A DNA stretch of 64,000 nucleotides from CAYTGR01 sp964437445 (GCA_964437445.1 CAYTGR010000012.1:24514-88513); one strand, 5' to 3'; positions 33,086-42,076 are shown, counted from the first letter of the stretch. Notes: generated by a model not told the origin, from the sequence alone. Numbers and translations are program-made.

Positions 33086-35983
33086 ATGGCAAGCGATAAA
33101 TTGATCGTGCGCGGGGCGCGCGAGCATAATCTAAAAGATATTACGGTAGAAATCCCCAAAAACTGCCTGGTGGTCATTACCGGGCTCTCGGGTTCGGGGA
33201 AATCTTCGCTGGCATTTGATACGATCTTCGCTGAGGGGCAGCGGCGTTATATTGAATCCTTGAGCGCTTACGCCCGCCAGTTCCTTGGCCAGATGCAAAA
33301 GCCCGACGTGGACAGCATTGAGGGCCTCAGCCCGGCGATTGCCATTGATCAGAAAGGGGTTTCGCACAACCCGCGCTCTACGGTGGGCACGGTGACGGAG
33401 ATTTACGATTATCTCCGTTTGCTTTATGCCCGCATCGGCATTCCCCATTGCCCGCAGTGTGGCCGGGCGGTGACCCGCCAGAGCGCGCAGGAGATCGTGG
33501 ATGCGATCATCGCGCTGCCGGCCAGCAGCCGGCTCCAGGTGCTCGCGCCGCTGATCCACGCGCGCAAAGGACACCACAAGCCGGTCCTGGAAGAAGCACG
33601 CAAGCTCGGCTTCGTCCGTGTGCGGGTGGACAGCACGGTCTACGACCTGGAAGAGGTGCCCGAGCTGGATCGCTATAAGCTCCACAACATTGAGGCCGTT
33701 GTAGATCGGCTGGTGGTGCCGGACCCGGAAGAGGAGCCGGAAGAAGCGTACCGTGATTTCGTCAGCCGGGTCACCGATTCGGTGGAGACCGCGCTTCGCC
33801 TGGGTGACGGGATGATGATGGTTAACCTGGTGGGGGCCGATGACCTGCTTTTCTCAGAGAAGCTGGCCTGTCCGGTCTGCGGGATCAGCCTGCCGGAAAT
33901 TGAGCCGCGCACCTTCTCGTTCAACAGCCCGCACGGTGCCTGTCCGGTCTGCCAGGGGCTGGGTTACAGGCTGGAGCTGGACCCGGCGCTGATCGTCCCC
34001 AATCCTGACCAATCGCTGGCGGAGGGCGCGATTGTTTTTGGCGTGGCCGATGACCACGATAGTTACACCTGGCGGATTCTGGAGCGGGTGGCGGAGCATT
34101 TCCAGATCCCGCTGGACCGCCCCTGGAATGAGCTGACCGACGCCCAGCGACAGATTGTCCTGTACGGTAGCGGCCAGGAAATCGTCCCCATGCGCTTTGA
34201 AGGGCCGAGCGGGGTGTGGGAGGGACGGCGTCCCTACGAGGGGATCATCCCCAATCTCCAGCGCCGGTACGAGGAGACCAACTCGGAGTACATCCGGGGC
34301 AAAATTGAAGAGGTGATGAGCCGGACGCCCTGCCAGGCCTGCGGTGGGACCCGGCTGCGCCCGGAGGCCCGCGCCGTTACCGTGGTAGACCTGCCGGTGC
34401 AGGAACTGGTCCACTGGCCGGTGGCGCGACTGCTGCCGTGGGTGGAGGCGCTCCATAACCCGCCCCCGGCGGCGACCGACGGCGCGCTGCCGGTAGCGAG
34501 CTTGAGCCCCAAGGAGCGCGCCATCGCCGAGCGCCCGCTAAAAGAGATCGCGGAGCGATTGCGGTTCCTGGTAGACGTGGGGCTGGATTATCTGAGCCTG
34601 GACCGGGCGGCCAACACGCTCTCCGGCGGGGAGGCGCAGCGGATCCGGCTGGCGACACAGGTCGGCTCGCGGCTGACCGGCGTGCTCTATGTGCTGGATG
34701 AGCCGAGTATCGGCCTGCACCAGCGTGATACCGCGCGGCTGATCCGCACGCTTAAGGAGATGCGCGATCTGGGCAACACGGTGCTGGTGGTAGAGCACGA
34801 TGACGACACCATTCGCGCGGCCGATTGGATTGTGGACCTGGGGCCCGGCGCGGGCGAACATGGGGGCTATGTCGTCGCCAGCGGTCCCTTGGCGACCATC
34901 CTGGCGCATCCCACATCGGCCACCGGCGCTTATCTTTCCGGGCGCAAGTGTGTCCCGCTGCCGGCTCAGCGGCGTCAGGGCAACGGTAAAGCGTTAGTCG
35001 TGCGGGGTGCGCGAGAGAATAACCTGAAGAACATCACCGTGCGCTTTCCGCTGGGGCTCTTCATCTGCGTCACCGGGGTTTCCGGTTCCGGCAAGAGCAG
35101 CCTGGTCGTGGAGACGCTCTACAACCGCCTCGCGCAAGCGCTTTTCAACGCGCGCGAGCCGGCCGGCGATTGTGATGGGATTGACGGGTTGGAGCATCTG
35201 GATAAAGTCATCAACATTGATCAGTCACCCATCGGGCGGACGCCGCGCTCCAATCCGGCCACCTATACCGGGATGTTTGGCCCGATCCGCGAGCTCTTCG
35301 CCACGCTGCCCGAATCCAAACTGCGCGGTTACCAGGCCGGGCGCTTCTCGTTCAACGTCAAGGGGGGGCGGTGCGAGGCGTGTGAGGGCCAGGGGACACT
35401 GCGGATTGAGATGCAATTCCTGCCGGAGGTTTATGTCCCTTGCGACGTCTGCCACGGCTCGCGCTACAACCGGGAGACGCTCCAGATCCGCTACAAAGGG
35501 TTGAACATCGCCGAGGTGCTGGACCTGACGGTGGATGAGGCGCTGGAATTCTTCGGGGCAATCCCGGCCATCGTCAATAAGCTGAAAACCATCCAGGACG
35601 TGGGCCTGGGGTATATCCGGTTAGGGCAAGCGGCGACGACGCTCTCCGGCGGTGAGGCCCAGCGCGTGAAGCTCTCCAAAGAGCTCTCGCGCCGGGCGAC
35701 CGGCCGCACGCTCTATCTGCTGGACGAGCCGACCGTGGGCCTGCACGCCGCCGACGTAGACCGGCTGATCCAGGTGCTCCAGCGGCTGGCCGACGCCGGC
35801 AATACGGTGCTGGTCATTGAGCACAACCCCGAGGTGATCAAAGTTTCCGATTGGATTGTGGACCTGGGGCCGGAGGGGGGCGATGCCGGTGGGCAGATCG
35901 TCGCCGAGGGGACGCCGGAGCAGGTGGCGCATATAGAGCGTTCATACACAGGGCAATTCTTACGGCGCTGGCTGGAAATGTAA
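33086..35983 (+). CDS. uvrA: excinuclease ABC subunit A
   Basis: DNA-damage recognition ATPase of nucleotide excision repair; 965 residues. Two ABC modules: Walker A GLSGSGKSSLAFDT and GVSGSGKSSLVVET, signatures LSGGEAQRIRLATQ and LSGGEAQRVKLSKELS, and two LLDEP/VLDEP Walker B segments. Two zinc modules: CPVC...CPVC (about residue 270) and CEAC...CDVC (about residue 770). GGGGGTGAGGG precedes the ATG. The SOS-type box in its leader suggests damage induction. Confidence 0.97.
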   Translation: MASDKLIVRGAREHNLKDITVEIPKNCLVVITGLSGSGKSSLAFDTIFAEGQRRYIESLSAYARQFLGQMQKPDVDSIEGLSPAIAIDQKGVSHNPRSTVGTVTEIYDYLRLLYARIGIPHCPQCGRAVTRQSAQEIVDAIIALPASSRLQVLAPLIHARKGHHKPVLEEARKLGFVRVRVDSTVYDLEEVPELDRYKLHNIEAVVDRLVVPDPEEEPEEAYRDFVSRVTDSVETALRLGDGMMMVNLVGADDLLFSEKLACPVCGISLPEIEPRTFSFNSPHGACPVCQGLGYRLELDPALIVPNPDQSLAEGAIVFGVADDHDSYTWRILERVAEHFQIPLDRPWNELTDAQRQIVLYGSGQEIVPMRFEGPSGVWEGRRPYEGIIPNLQRRYEETNSEYIRGKIEEVMSRTPCQACGGTRLRPEARAVTVVDLPVQELVHWPVARLLPWVEALHNPPPAATDGALPVASLSPKERAIAERPLKEIAERLRFLVDVGLDYLSLDRAANTLSGGEAQRIRLATQVGSRLTGVLYVLDEPSIGLHQRDTARLIRTLKEMRDLGNTVLVVEHDDDTIRAADWIVDLGPGAGEHGGYVVASGPLATILAHPTSATGAYLSGRKCVPLPAQRRQGNGKALVVRGARENNLKNITVRFPLGLFICVTGVSGSGKSSLVVETLYNRLAQALFNAREPAGDCDGIDGLEHLDKVINIDQSPIGRTPRSNPATYTGMFGPIRELFATLPESKLRGYQAGRFSFNVKGGRCEACEGQGTLRIEMQFLPEVYVPCDVCHGSRYNRETLQIRYKGLNIAEVLDLTVDEALEFFGAIPAIVNKLKTIQDVGLGYIRLGQAATTLSGGEAQRVKLSKELSRRATGRTLYLLDEPTVGLHAADVDRLIQVLQRLADAGNTVLVIEHNPEVIKVSDWIVDLGPEGGDAGGQIVAEGTPEQVAHIERSYTGQFLRRWLEM

Positions 35984-36024
35984 ATGGCAGGCCGCTGCCC
36001 AGGAAGAAATGTGAGGAAGCCGTG

Positions 36025-36249
36025 ATGCGTGAGGCGCTCTACGCCAAGTTTACCCAGCACCCTGACCTGGGCGCGCTCCTGCTCAGTACAGGGGAAGCGC
36101 TGCTGGTGGAACATACTTCCCATGACCGTTACTGGGCCGACGGCGGCGATGGCAGCGGCCTGAACCGGCTCGGTTGCCTCTTGATGGAGCTCCGTGAGAC
36201 TTTGCGCCGTACCGCTACCGCAGGCGGTGAAGGCGCTGGGGAGTCTTAA
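36025..36249 (+). pseudogene. C-terminal fragment of a NADAR-family protein
   Basis: The reading MREALYAKFTQHPDLGALLLSTGEALLVEHTSHDRYWADGGDGSGLNRLG matches the C-terminal half of NADAR (YbiA/RibX-type N-glycosidase) proteins (shown as a landmark only). Full members are about 150 residues; here only 74 follow the ATG at 36025, with a little more similarity (GRPLPRKKCEEAV) back to about base 35987, right after the uvrA stop. The N-terminal half is missing, so it is probably a truncated remnant. GAGGAAG does precede the ATG, so a short product may be made. Confidence 0.7.
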
Positions 36250-36280
36250 TTGCCCTTATCCGGCGCGATCAGCCGGGTTT

Positions 36281-36385
36281 TGACAAACACAAGCGCGGCG
36301 CACTGCAAAAGTGCGCCGCGTGTTATAGTCGGGAAGGTGACATGGTAAACCGGGGACTGCCCCAAAGTCCCCGGTTTCACCAGAA
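36281..36385 (+). terminator. two successive strong hairpins after the NADAR fragment
   Basis: One hairpin pairs GCGGCGCACT with AGTGCGCCGC (around 36294-36322); the second pairs CCGGGGACT with AGTCCCCGG (around 36352-36375). Neither has a long T run. They separate the uvrA side from the following small ORF and probably terminate or stabilise the uvrA transcript. Confidence 0.5.
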
Positions 36386-36400
36386 GGAGGAGAATCGCTT

Positions 36401-36487
36401 ATGGCCCCAAAGCCCCACTTACGCTTTTACTATATCATGGTTAGGCGAATCTTACTTGACGCGAATCTTACGATTCCCTTACGATAA
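36401..36487 (+). CDS. 28-residue small ORF with a strong ribosome-binding site
   Basis: ATG 36401 is preceded by GAAGGAGGAG at good spacing and reads 28 codons: MAPKPHLRFYYIMVRRILL and nine more residues, ending PLR. The product would be basic with a short hydrophobic middle. Its 3' part contains two GCGAATCTTAC direct repeats. No homologue is recognised. It could be a leader peptide, a small protein or chance. The rest of 36250-36561 shows only hairpins. Confidence 0.35.
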   Translation: MAPKPHLRFYYIMVRRILLDANLTIPLR

Positions 36488-36561
36488 GGGGGCATCAGGT
36501 TGGTGAAAGCAGTTGAGTGGTGAACGGTGCGCAGTATTTCAGTGACCCGTTCGCGGAATCG

Positions 36562-37617
36562 CTAATTTGCAGCCTGGTTGGCTCGCCGCCGCAGCTGCCC
36601 GCAGCCGGCCTGGATCTCGGCGCCCCGGCTCAGGCGCAAGGTGTAGGTGATGTGACGGCGGTCCAGCAGGGCCGTGAAGGCGGCCATCCGGTCGCGGCTG
36701 GGGGGACGCCCGGCGTAACCGTCGGTGGGGTTCAGCGGGATCAGGTTGACGTGGGCCAGCAGGCCATGCAGGCGGGCGGCCAGCGCCTCGGCCTGTTCCG
36801 GCGTATCGTTCACGCTCTCAATCAGCACCCACTCAAAGGTGACGCGGCGGTGGGTCTGTGCCAGGTAATCGGCGACGGCGGCGAACAGCTCATCCAGCCC
36901 GTAGCGGCGGTTGAGCGGGAGCAACTGGCTGCGCAGGTCGTCGGTGGCGGCATGGAGCGAGACCGCCAGGTTGATCTGCAGGCCCTCGCCGGCCAGCCGG
37001 TGGATCCCCGGCACGACGCCGGCAGTGCTGAGCGTGATGTGCCGCTGTCCCAGGCCAAAGCCGGCCGGGTGGATCAGGCGGCGCACGGCGGCCAACGTGG
37101 CTTCGTAGTTCAGCAGCGGCTCGCCCATCCCCATCAGGACGACGTGGGTGAGCCGCTCACCCCCGGCGCGCAACACTCGCGCCAGGTGCAGCGCCTGCGC
37201 GACGATCTCGCCGGCGGTGAGGTGGCGGCGGAAGCCCATCTGGCCGGTGGCGCAGAAGACGCACCCGATCGGGCAGCCAGCCTGCGTGGAGAGGCAAGCG
37301 CTCTGGCGCTCTTCGTAGTGCATCAACACGACCTCTACCTGTTCCCCATCGGCCAGCTGCAATAAATCCTTGCGCGTCTCTCCATCAGGGGCGCTTAGCT
37401 GGGCCAGTACCGGCGGCACTGCCAGCCGCGTCTCAGCCGCCAGCCGCGCTCGCAGTCCCTTGGGCAGGGAGGTCATCTCGCTGAGGTCGGTGACCAGGTG
37501 GCGGTAGAGCCACTCCCAAATCTGTCTGGCACGGAAGCGCGGCTCGCCCCAGCCGGCCAGCAGGGCTTCCAGGTCGGGCAGGTCCAGGTCGTAGAGATTG
37601 AGGTGCGGCTCGGTCAT
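36562..37617 (-). CDS. rlmN: 23S rRNA (A2503-C2) / tRNA (A37-C2) methyltransferase
   Basis: Radical-SAM methyltransferase; 351 residues. The 4Fe-4S cysteines are in GCPIGCVFC (C115, C119, C122). The two mechanistic cysteines align as C108 (ACLSTQAGC) and the one in QAGCGQLRR at the C-terminus. GMGEPLLNYE is the SAM-binding GEP motif. I chose the ATG at 37617, one base after the stop of the zinc-ribbon gene upstream; a longer in-frame start would add about 68 residues overlapping that gene. Confidence 0.95.
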   Translation of the reverse strand: MTEPHLNLYDLDLPDLEALLAGWGEPRFRARQIWEWLYRHLVTDLSEMTSLPKGLRARLAAETRLAVPPVLAQLSAPDGETRKDLLQLADGEQVEVVLMHYEERQSACLSTQAGCPIGCVFCATGQMGFRRHLTAGEIVAQALHLARVLRAGGERLTHVVLMGMGEPLLNYEATLAAVRRLIHPAGFGLGQRHITLSTAGVVPGIHRLAGEGLQINLAVSLHAATDDLRSQLLPLNRRYGLDELFAAVADYLAQTHRRVTFEWVLIESVNDTPEQAEALAARLHGLLAHVNLIPLNPTDGYAGRPPSRDRMAAFTALLDRRHITYTLRLSRGAEIQAGCGQLRRRANQAAN

Positions 37618-37618
37618 C

Positions 37619-37843
37619 TCACTGCCGGGTGGTGGTGAAGCGGGCTTTGCAGGTCGGGCATTCCAGGTAGTGCTGGGGCGTTCGCTGCAAGGGGATGAGG
37701 GGAATCCAGAATAGGTGGAAGTAGAGCCGGGCCTGGCGCGGGCGTAGCGTGACCACGTTCCCGCAGGCCGGACAGCGGCCCGTCTGCGGAAAGCCGTGGG
37801 GGTCATCCTTCCGTACTTCACGGGTACCGAAGAAGATAATCAT
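37619..37843 (-). CDS. small zinc-ribbon protein
   Basis: A 74-residue protein with CPACG (about residue 24) and CPTCK (about residue 63) pairs forming a zinc ribbon around the segment RLYFHLFWIPLIPL, which is strongly hydrophobic. It begins MIIFFGTREVRKDD. Similar short zinc-ribbon proteins of unknown function are common. GGAGG precedes the ATG. It is coupled to rlmN, with one base between stop and start. Confidence 0.75.
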   Translation of the reverse strand: MIIFFGTREVRKDDPHGFPQTGRCPACGNVVTLRPRQARLYFHLFWIPLIPLQRTPQHYLECPTCKARFTTTRQ

Positions 37844-37865
37844 GGGAGCCTCCTGGGTTCAGAGA

Positions 37866-38040
37866 CGTGAAGCGTGAGGCGTGAAACGTGAGGCGTGAAA
37901 CGTGAAACGTGAGGCGTGAAACGTGAAGTGTGAAATGTGAAACGGTCTTTCTGCTCACTGCTCACTACTCACTGCTCACTACTTACGCTCACTACTTACT
38001 GCTCACTGCCCACTATTCACTGCCCACTACTCACTGCCCA
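37866..38040. repeat. two opposing heptamer tandem arrays
   Basis: Bases 37866-37942 are eleven 7-bp units of the form CGTGARR. Bases 37952-38040 are about thirteen 7-bp units of the form TRCTCAC, i.e. the same GTGAGYA type on the other strand, running into the stop codon of the next gene. The same heptamer family recurs at 45584-45655. They resemble short tandem heptanucleotide repeats known from cyanobacteria. There are no spacers, so it is not a CRISPR. Confidence 0.85.
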
Positions 38041-39434
38041 AGGACGCTTTGCCACCGGCGCGCCAGGTCGCCCAGGTCGTCCACGATCAGGTCGGGGTGG
38101 ATGGGGAAGCGGGTCAGGGCCGCGGCAGAGGTGACGCCACAGCGGACGAAAGCGGTCAGCATCCCTAACCGCAGGCCGCCGAGGATGTCGGTGTCGGGCC
38201 GGTCGCCGATGACCAGCGTTTCCTGGGGGGCGGCGTCCAGACGCGCCAGAGCGTATTGGTAGAGCAGCGGTTCCGGTTTGCCGACCATGAGCGGCGCGAC
38301 ACCGGTGGCCGCTTCCAGGGCGGCCAGCTGGGCGCCGTTGCCGTGGACGGGGCCGGTCTCGGTGGGAAAGGTGCGGTCGGGGTTGGTGCCGATGAAGCGC
38401 GCGCCCCGGTGGATGAGCCGGGTGGCGGTGGCGAGCTTTTCCCAGGAAAATTGCCGGTCCCAGCCGACGGCCACGATTTCCGCTGCCTCCCCCGTGGAGA
38501 GACGCAGGCCGCGCGCTTGCAGGTTATCCAGCAGCGCCGCCTCGCCGATCGCGTAGACTAACGCGCCGGGCCAATGATCGGCGATGTAGGCGGCGGTCGC
38601 TTCGGCGGCGGTGAGGACGTGTTCCGCCGTGGTGGTGATGCCGAAACCGGCCAGCTTTTCCACGGTGTGCGCCGGCGTGCGGGTGGCGTTGTTGGTTGCC
38701 AGCACGTAGCGCAGATTGTGGCGGTGCAGGAAGTCAAAGAATTCCGCCAGCCCCGGCAGCGGCGCATTGCCCTGCCAGAGGACGCCATCCATGTCGCTGA
38801 TGACGGCACGGATATTGCGCAGGGCCAGGGTCGGATCGCGGCGGGCAGCCTGAAGCCGGGCGAAGCTCTCCGGGGTATCGGCATCGGCCAGGAGCAGGGG
38901 ATCGGCGACCGGCAGCTCTACCAGGCGGTCGGCGTGCGCGGCGAAGAGCGCGCGACCCCCGATGTCGCCGGAGAGGTGGGCCAGTGCCGGGAAGAAATCG
39001 CGGGCGAAGAGCACCGGGCTGCCGCGCCGGCCTGCCACCGTGGGGACGACGATGCCGGCGCCGCTTTCCCGCCAGCGGGCGATGAGCGCCTGCAACAGCT
39101 GCGGTGTGACGAGCGGCTGATCCACTTGCAGGAAGATAGCCGCCTCCACTGCCGGCGGTAGCGCAGCAATGCCCAACGCCAGGCTGCCGCTCATCCCCTC
39201 CTCCCAGCGGTAGTTGGTCAGCACCTGCACCGGGCGTCCCGTCAGCGCGGGCGCGATCTGCTCGGCCTCGGCGCCCAACACCACGATCACCGGCTGCAAG
39301 CCGGCCATCCAGGCGACATCGGCGACGTGGGCCACCAGCGGGCGGCCTTCCCATTCCAACAGCTGCTTGGGCTGCCCAAAGCGGGTGGAGCCGCCGGCAG
39401 CGAGCAAAACGGCAGCGATACCAGATTCAGACAT
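38031..39434 (-). CDS. MobA-like nucleotidyltransferase fused to NagD-type HAD phosphatase
   Basis: A 467-residue fusion. Residues 1-200 form a MobA/MocA-like NTP transferase: LLAAGGSTRFGQPKQLLEW with the nucleotide loop, FLQVDQPLVTP with the metal Asp, and RGSPVLF. Residues 208-467 form a HAD phosphatase: motif I ISDMDGVLW, motif II ATNNATRTP, motif III via GKPEP and motif IV IGDRPDTDI, NagD/phosphoglycolate-phosphatase type. GGGAGGAT lies upstream of the ATG. The pairing suggests that the phosphatase acts on a product of the transferase, or removes a damaged by-product; the substrate is unknown. Confidence 0.85.
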   Translation of the reverse strand: MSESGIAAVLLAAGGSTRFGQPKQLLEWEGRPLVAHVADVAWMAGLQPVIVVLGAEAEQIAPALTGRPVQVLTNYRWEEGMSGSLALGIAALPPAVEAAIFLQVDQPLVTPQLLQALIARWRESGAGIVVPTVAGRRGSPVLFARDFFPALAHLSGDIGGRALFAAHADRLVELPVADPLLLADADTPESFARLQAARRDPTLALRNIRAVISDMDGVLWQGNAPLPGLAEFFDFLHRHNLRYVLATNNATRTPAHTVEKLAGFGITTTAEHVLTAAEATAAYIADHWPGALVYAIGEAALLDNLQARGLRLSTGEAAEIVAVGWDRQFSWEKLATATRLIHRGARFIGTNPDRTFPTETGPVHGNGAQLAALEAATGVAPLMVGKPEPLLYQYALARLDAAPQETLVIGDRPDTDILGGLRLGMLTAFVRCGVTSAAALTRFPIHPDLIVDDLGDLARRWQSVLGQ

Positions 39435-39537
39435 AACGATAATATCCTCCCATGGATTGTTAAAGCTACGCCAGTCATCGCGCCAGCGGCTGAGAGGATG
39501 CCGGCGACGAGGGCGCTGCTATCAATCCTTTTGGTTG

Positions 39538-39546
39538 ATTATACCA
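39538..39546 (-). promoter_or_regulatory. extended -10 promoter for the MobA-HAD gene
   Basis: TGGTATAAT on the minus strand at 39538-39546, about 100 bp upstream of the ATG. It forms a divergent promoter region with the glycosyltransferase gene. Confidence 0.55.
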
Positions 39547-39615
39547 GCCTTTGTCTGGCGCAACAGGATCAAACTTTGTCCTCTTTGTTGATTCGTTGAT
39601 TCGCCGACTCTGTGA

Positions 39616-39621
39616 TACAAT
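39616..39621 (+). promoter_or_regulatory. -10 box of glycosyltransferase gene (possible leaderless start)
   Basis: TACAAT at 39616-39621 ends 7 nt before the ATG at 39629. A TTGATT upstream (39596-39601) is too close for a standard -35. The geometry suggests a leaderless transcript; no ribosome-binding site is seen. Confidence 0.45.
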
Positions 39622-39628
39622 GCCGCTT

Positions 39629-42013
39629 ATGCGACACTGGCATCATGACCGATCACGGCTGATCAGCCGGCTTTTGGTGCTGGCCGGGCTGCTGGCGGCT
39701 TTTGCGCTGCGGGTTTATCGGCTGGGCGACCAGAACATCTGGTGGGACGAGGGGCTTTCCATTCTGGCAGCGCGCCAGAGCTTTGTAGGGGCGACGCTCT
39801 GGACGGCCGGCGATGTCCACCCGCCGCTCTATTTCTGGCTGCTCTGGCTCTGGGCGCGCGTGGCGGGCGAGGGGGAGTTCACTTTTCGCTTCATCACGGT
39901 GTTGGAAGCGTTCGTCGCGGTCGCGGTGATGGCGCCGCTGGGCCGCCGTTTAGGCGGGCGGTGGGTGGGGCTGCTGGCGCTCTGGGCCTTGGCGTTCTCC
40001 CGTTTCCATGTCTGGTGGGCGCAGGAGATGCGGATGTATGTGCTGGCGGGGCTGTGCGTTGCGCTTTCCACCTATCTGCTGGCGCGGGCGACGCTGCGGC
40101 GACCCGGCGAGCGCGCGGCGGGCTGGCTGCTCTGGCTGGCCTGGGCCGCGGCGACTGCCGGGGCGCTCTACACTCTTTACGCGACCGTTTTCCTGCTGGT
40201 CATCCATAATCTTTTCATGCTGGCGGTGGGGCTGAGCCGACCGCGCGAGCGGTGGACGCTCTGGGGACGTTGGGTGGCGGCGCAGGCGGTGATGGCAGGG
40301 CTTTTCAGCCCCTGGCTGGCGCTGGCGCTGCCGCGCATGAACACCTGGTCGGTGGTGCAGGAGCCGGCCACACCCGGTTTTGTCTTGCAGCTGGATGCCG
40401 TGTTGTTGAGCCTGGGCATTTCCACCAACCTGGAGCGTTACACGCTGCCGGCGGCGGGATGGGGGCTGATGGTGCTGGTGGGCAGCGGGGCCGCCTGGGT
40501 GCAGGCCGGGCGCCCGCAGGCGGAAGGGACGCGCCGGCGGTTAGGGCTGGCGCTGCTGGCGCTGGGAACGGTGTTGCCGCCGCTCATCGTCTGGCTTTTG
40601 ACGCAGCCGCGCGCGCTCTTCTACACGCCGCGCGTGGAGGCGCGCTATCTGCTGCCGTGGGTGGCGTTCGCCTACGCGCTACTGGCCTGGGCGCTGGTGA
40701 GCCTGCTGCGCGTGCGCCGGCTCCGCCTGGTCGGGCTGCTGGCGCTCATCGGCTGGCTCGGCGCAGCGGCCTGGACGCTGCCGCAGCATTACGCCGGGCG
40801 CTATCTGCGCGACGAGCTGCAAACGTTGACGCGGATCATCTGGGCCTACGCGCAGCCGGGCGATGCGGTGGTGCTTGTCTCCGGCGACCGCGCCCCGATT
40901 TTTCTCTCCTACTACGAGCGGCCTCCCACGCCGGCCAACCGGCCGCCGGTCTATGCGGTGCCGGCAGCTGCGCAGCCTGCCCTGACGGCGGAGAGTGCTG
41001 CCCATGAGTTGGCCGCCCTGGCAGCGGCCCATCCCCGGCTCTGGCTGGTGCAGCTGGAACGCCATTTGCAGGACCCGGAAAACCAGGTGGAGCAGTGGTT
41101 AACGGAGCGCTATGCCCAACCCCTGCACTTCAGTTTTGGTTACAACGCGCTGACGCTATTTGCCGTCGACGCGGGTGAACCGCCGGTGCCGGCATGGAAC
41201 CTGTCGCCGCAGTGTCCACTCCAGGCTGAGCTCGCGCCGGGGGTGACGGTGTTGGGGTATGACCAGGCTACCCGCGAGTTCCGCGCCGGGGATACGCTCC
41301 GCTTGGGGCTGTATCTGCGGGTGACGGCACCGGTGACCGTGACAGCGACCTTAGTGGATGCGCAAGGAGAGACGTGGGGTGTGGTAACTCTGCCCCTGAC
41401 GCCGGCCACCGGTGTCCTGCGCCGCCAGCCGGAGTTTAGCGTGCTGCCGTTCATGCCGCCTGGCTACTATCACCTGGAGGCAGGTACTGGAGGGGCGGTG
41501 ATCTCGCTGGGCCAGGTGCAGATCACGCATACCGAGCCGCCCCCTGAGGTGGCGGCCATCCCGTATCCGCTGCGGGCCAGGCTGGGCGACCGGATCACGC
41601 TGTTGGGCTACGGGTTGAGCGGGGTCAGGGGGGACGCGCCGCCGGCGCTCAAGCCGGGGGCGACGCTGACCTTAGAGCTCTACTGGCAGGCCGAACAGCC
41701 GGTTGAACAACGCTATACGGTCTTCACGCATCTGGTGGGCGGCTATAATCCGGCGACCAACGGTCCGCTCTGGGCGCAGGATGACCAGGAGCCGCTGGAA
41801 GGAGCCTATCCGACGACGGCCTGGCTGCCCGGCCACCCGCTGCGCGACCGCTATAGCCTGACGCTGCCGCCGGAGATGCCGCCCGGCGATTATGAACTGG
41901 AAGTGGGCCTGTACCGGCCGGAAAATGGCGACCGCTTGCCCGTCTCCGGCGACGGCGCCGATCCGCAGGCGCAGCGGATTCTGTTGACGGTTATCCGGGT
42001 TCTCCCCCCATGA
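39629..42013 (+). CDS. membrane glycosyltransferase, ArnT/PMT-like, with C-terminal domain
   Basis: About 794 residues. The N-terminal half has about ten membrane helices with the GT-C type acidic motif NIWWDEGLSILAARQS just after helix 1 and HPPLYFWLLWLW, typical of lipid-linked sugar transferases such as ArnT/PMT. The C-terminal 300 residues form beta-rich extracytoplasmic modules ending in PPGDYELEVGLYRPENGDRLPVSG. I chose ATG 39629 (ATG 39620 is an alternative). The gene at 62089 is a paralogue. Substrate unknown. Confidence 0.8.
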   Translation: MRHWHHDRSRLISRLLVLAGLLAAFALRVYRLGDQNIWWDEGLSILAARQSFVGATLWTAGDVHPPLYFWLLWLWARVAGEGEFTFRFITVLEAFVAVAVMAPLGRRLGGRWVGLLALWALAFSRFHVWWAQEMRMYVLAGLCVALSTYLLARATLRRPGERAAGWLLWLAWAAATAGALYTLYATVFLLVIHNLFMLAVGLSRPRERWTLWGRWVAAQAVMAGLFSPWLALALPRMNTWSVVQEPATPGFVLQLDAVLLSLGISTNLERYTLPAAGWGLMVLVGSGAAWVQAGRPQAEGTRRRLGLALLALGTVLPPLIVWLLTQPRALFYTPRVEARYLLPWVAFAYALLAWALVSLLRVRRLRLVGLLALIGWLGAAAWTLPQHYAGRYLRDELQTLTRIIWAYAQPGDAVVLVSGDRAPIFLSYYERPPTPANRPPVYAVPAAAQPALTAESAAHELAALAAAHPRLWLVQLERHLQDPENQVEQWLTERYAQPLHFSFGYNALTLFAVDAGEPPVPAWNLSPQCPLQAELAPGVTVLGYDQATREFRAGDTLRLGLYLRVTAPVTVTATLVDAQGETWGVVTLPLTPATGVLRRQPEFSVLPFMPPGYYHLEAGTGGAVISLGQVQITHTEPPPEVAAIPYPLRARLGDRITLLGYGLSGVRGDAPPALKPGATLTLELYWQAEQPVEQRYTVFTHLVGGYNPATNGPLWAQDDQEPLEGAYPTTAWLPGHPLRDRYSLTLPPEMPPGDYELEVGLYRPENGDRLPVSGDGADPQAQRILLTVIRVLPP

Positions 42014-42027
42014 GGGGAACGGGCTGG

Positions 42028-42075
42028 TAGTGACGCGCTTTAGCGCGTTCTTAGACTCAAGCGTTTCAGGTACGA
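42028..42075. repeat. decayed copy of the dispersed repeat
   Basis: TAGTGACGCGCTTTAGCGCG and a following AGCGTTTCAG-TACGAAC show the palindrome and end motif of the repeat family, shortened. It lies in the spacer between the convergent glycosyltransferase and membrane-protein genes. Confidence 0.6.
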
Positions 42076-42076
42076 A

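Noticed and set aside
32924..33127. 67-codon minus-strand frame across the uvrA leader
   Set aside because: It spans the perfect inverted repeat and the uvrA start and has no ribosome-binding site.
36517..37365. Plus-strand frame of 282 codons opposite rlmN
   Set aside because: The minus-strand frame has clear radical-SAM motifs; this is its shadow.
37866..38040. Possible CRISPR array
   Set aside because: Units are 7 bp, contiguous and without spacers; no cas genes nearby.
40252..41007. 251-codon frame within the glycosyltransferase gene
   Set aside because: It is an out-of-frame Gly/Ala/Arg-rich shadow of the membrane protein.
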